Shown here: positions 52,536 through 53,846 of the stretch, one piece after another
Numbering within the stretch: position 1 is the stretch's first letter
Layout: every line of letters starts with the position of its first letter
Source: Fusobacterium sp. SYSU M8D902
Lineage (GTDB): Bacteria > Fusobacteriota > Fusobacteriia > Fusobacteriales > Fusobacteriaceae
NCBI RefSeq assembly: GCF_040199715.1
Contig: NZ_JBEFNA010000002.1
Coordinates: 1 to 53,846, forward strand
DNA length: 53,846 nt
Direction: 5' to 3'
Made by a program: the position numbers and the translations under genes
Notes under the pieces: model-generated
Databases searched by the model: none
The model's input: only the letters and a program-made list of their open reading frames with translations
Told to the model about the DNA's origin: nothing

Positions 52536-53846
52536 ATGATATTAGAAACTATTAAGTGCAACTCTTTAACTTATGAGCAGAAAATTATTACTTTAGCTAG
52601 ATTAGCTGAAAATAGCTTAAATGTTCTCAATAAGAGTGAAAAATTAAAAGAGTATATGGAGAAAAATATCATCTGTGATCTAATGGAGGGAGAAGCTCCT
52701 TACAGACCTAGATATATTGTTCCTGACTATGATAAATTTATGAAACAGGGAAGTGAATTTTTAGGTTTAGATACCCCTACTAATATTTGGGAGGCTGTCA
52801 ATAATCTTTTAATCCTTTATAAACATGTTCCTTCAATCACTACAATGCCTGTTTATTTAGGTAATATTGACTATCTTTTAGATCCCTTCATAACTGATGA
52901 AAATGAAGCATATCTAGCTATCAAATTGTTTTTAAAACATGTAGATTCTACAATAACAGATTCTTTTTGCCATGCCAATATAGGGCCATTAGAAACAAAA
53001 GCTGGAAGGATTATACTGAAGGTTATGAGAGAACTTCAACTTCCTACACCAAATCTTACATTGAAATATGACGAGTCCACTTCTAAAGCTCTTGCTCTTG
53101 ACTCTATCGAAACTGCTTTGTCAACAGCTAAACCAAGTTTTGCTAATAACAAGATGTTTGAACAAGATTTTAAAGGGGAATATGGTATTGTTAGTTGTTA
53201 CAATGGATTGAAAGTTGGTGGTGGAGCAAATACACTAATCAGAATCAAATTGGGAACTTTAGCTAAAGAAGCTCAATCGATTGAGGATTTTTTCACTAGA
53301 GTACTTCCTGATGTTACAGCTGAGGTTTTAACTTTTATTGATGAAAGATCTAGATTTTTAATTGATGAAAGTGGATTTTTTGAAAGCTCTTTCCTTGTTA
53401 AAGAGGGACTTATTGAAAAAGAAAAATTTACAGGATTGTTTGGAGTTGTAGGTTTAGCTGAATGTGTAAACCATCTACTAAATGCAACAGAGCAAAAAAA
53501 GAGATTTGGTTATTCAGAAATAGCAAATGAACTTGGAGAAAAAATTATAAAAACTCTATACACTTCCATAGAAAATCATAAATCTAAATATGCTGGTAGT
53601 TTCTTTAACAACTCTCACCTATTACATTCACAAGTTGGAATTGATACAGATGTCAACGAAAGTCCTGGTTGTAGAATCCCTATTGGAGAAGAGCCAGAAC
53701 TTTTAGAACACATTTTACAATCAGCTCCATTCCATAAATATTGTCCTAGTGGAATAGGAGATATATTCATCTTTGATCAAACATACAACAACAATATTGA
53801 AGCTATCTTGGATATAATAAAGGGAGCTTTTGCCAATGAGATGAGA
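52536..53846 (+). CDS. yjjI: YjjI family glycyl-radical enzyme, cut by the window end
   Basis: The frame starts at ATG 52536 with TAGGAGG upstream and stays open for 437 codons to the window edge. It begins MILETIKCNSLTYEQKI. Recognisable segments are MEGEAPYRPRYIVPDYDKFM, then FLGLDTPTNIWEAVNNLLIL, PSITTMPVYLGNIDYLLDPF and FCHANIGPLETKAG, together with SCYNGLKVGGGANTL. These resemble the YjjI (DUF3029) family of glycyl-radical enzymes, whose reaction is not established. The Gly-radical loop near the C-terminus lies beyond the window. The cysteine in VSCYN is a candidate thiyl residue (inference). A cognate activase (YjjW) would be expected just downstream, outside the window. The GntR gene is divergent and a palindrome lies between. 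Confidence 0.85.
   Translation, partial: MILETIKCNSLTYEQKIITLARLAENSLNVLNKSEKLKEYMEKNIICDLMEGEAPYRPRYIVPDYDKFMKQGSEFLGLDTPTNIWEAVNNLLILYKHVPSITTMPVYLGNIDYLLDPFITDENEAYLAIKLFLKHVDSTITDSFCHANIGPLETKAGRIILKVMRELQLPTPNLTLKYDESTSKALALDSIETALSTAKPSFANNKMFEQDFKGEYGIVSCYNGLKVGGGANTLIRIKLGTLAKEAQSIEDFFTRVLPDVTAEVLTFIDERSRFLIDESGFFESSFLVKEGLIEKEKFTGLFGVVGLAECVNHLLNATEQKKRFGYSEIANELGEKIIKTLYTSIENHKSKYAGSFFNNSHLLHSQVGIDTDVNESPGCRIPIGEEPELLEHILQSAPFHKYCPSGIGDIFIFDQTYNNNIEAILDIIKGAFANEMR

Noticed and set aside
1-53846. tRNA, rRNA, CRISPR array, insertion sequence or prophage
   Set aside because: No cloverleaf ends, rRNA signatures, spaced direct repeats or transposase/phage-structural genes were recognised; the Xer-like gene is in its housekeeping cluster rather than beside an attachment site.

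Overview
The window is a strongly AT-rich bacterial chromosome segment. It fits a member of the Fusobacteriaceae: Fusobacterium, or a close relative such as Cetobacterium. The best taxonomic marker is a patatin phospholipase joined to an outer-membrane barrel (FplA, type Vd autotransporter) at 45969-48263, supported by a pyruvate:ferredoxin oxidoreductase/Pta/AckA acetate pathway. The genus is an inference from gene content. I saw no rRNA, tRNA, CRISPR array, insertion sequence or prophage.

Layout. 1-3 kb: a methyltransferase overlapping a PLD-nuclease/helicase, probably accessory. 3-9 kb: fermentative energy metabolism (pyruvate to acetyl-CoA, acetyl-phosphate, acetate plus ATP). 9-24 kb: ftsY, then a long leftward run transcribed in the order uvrB, xseA, TPR protein, dprA, topA, trmFO, xerC-like, hslV, yqeH, pilin-like protein, FAD dehydrogenase. 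The dprA-topA-trmFO-xerC-hslV order is the Firmicutes order, but hslU and codY are missing and the Xer protein has lost two catalytic residues. 24-27 kb: YibE/F membrane protein and alkaline phosphatase, with a likely Pho box, divergent from a GNAT gene. 27-33 kb: one leftward unit transcribed as cobU-cobS-cobC-cobT (late cobalamin assembly) followed by radC, ricT, trmN6-like and an ankyrin protein. 33-41 kb: DEAD-box RNA helicase with a long structured leader, dnaN, a group-2-like sigma factor, gpsA, plsY, an rRNA uracil methyltransferase, an FtsL-like protein and rsmH. 41-46 kb: pnp, rimO, pgsA and yggT. 46-53.8 kb, mostly rightward: fplA, a YfcC-family transporter, pepD, a leftward GntR/UTRA regulator, and a glycyl-radical enzyme of the YjjI family cut by the window edge.

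Nearly everything left of 45.8 kb is on the minus strand; most genes to the right are on the plus strand. Clear sigma70-type promoters and hairpin-plus-T terminators could be placed by eye in most of the larger gaps. Start codons were chosen by Shine-Dalgarno position. In several genes an in-frame GTG lies inside the Shine-Dalgarno itself, and the real start (often TTG) is a few codons later.

The most interesting signals are: a near-perfect 76-nt hairpin at the extreme 5' end of the pnp transcript, whose G-U pairs exist only in the pnp-sense RNA; an intact Xer-family protein lacking Arg-I and the box-II His; hslV without hslU; 11-bp-periodic TTTACA-like repeats in front of alkaline phosphatase; and a palindromic operator candidate between the GntR regulator and the glycyl-radical enzyme gene.
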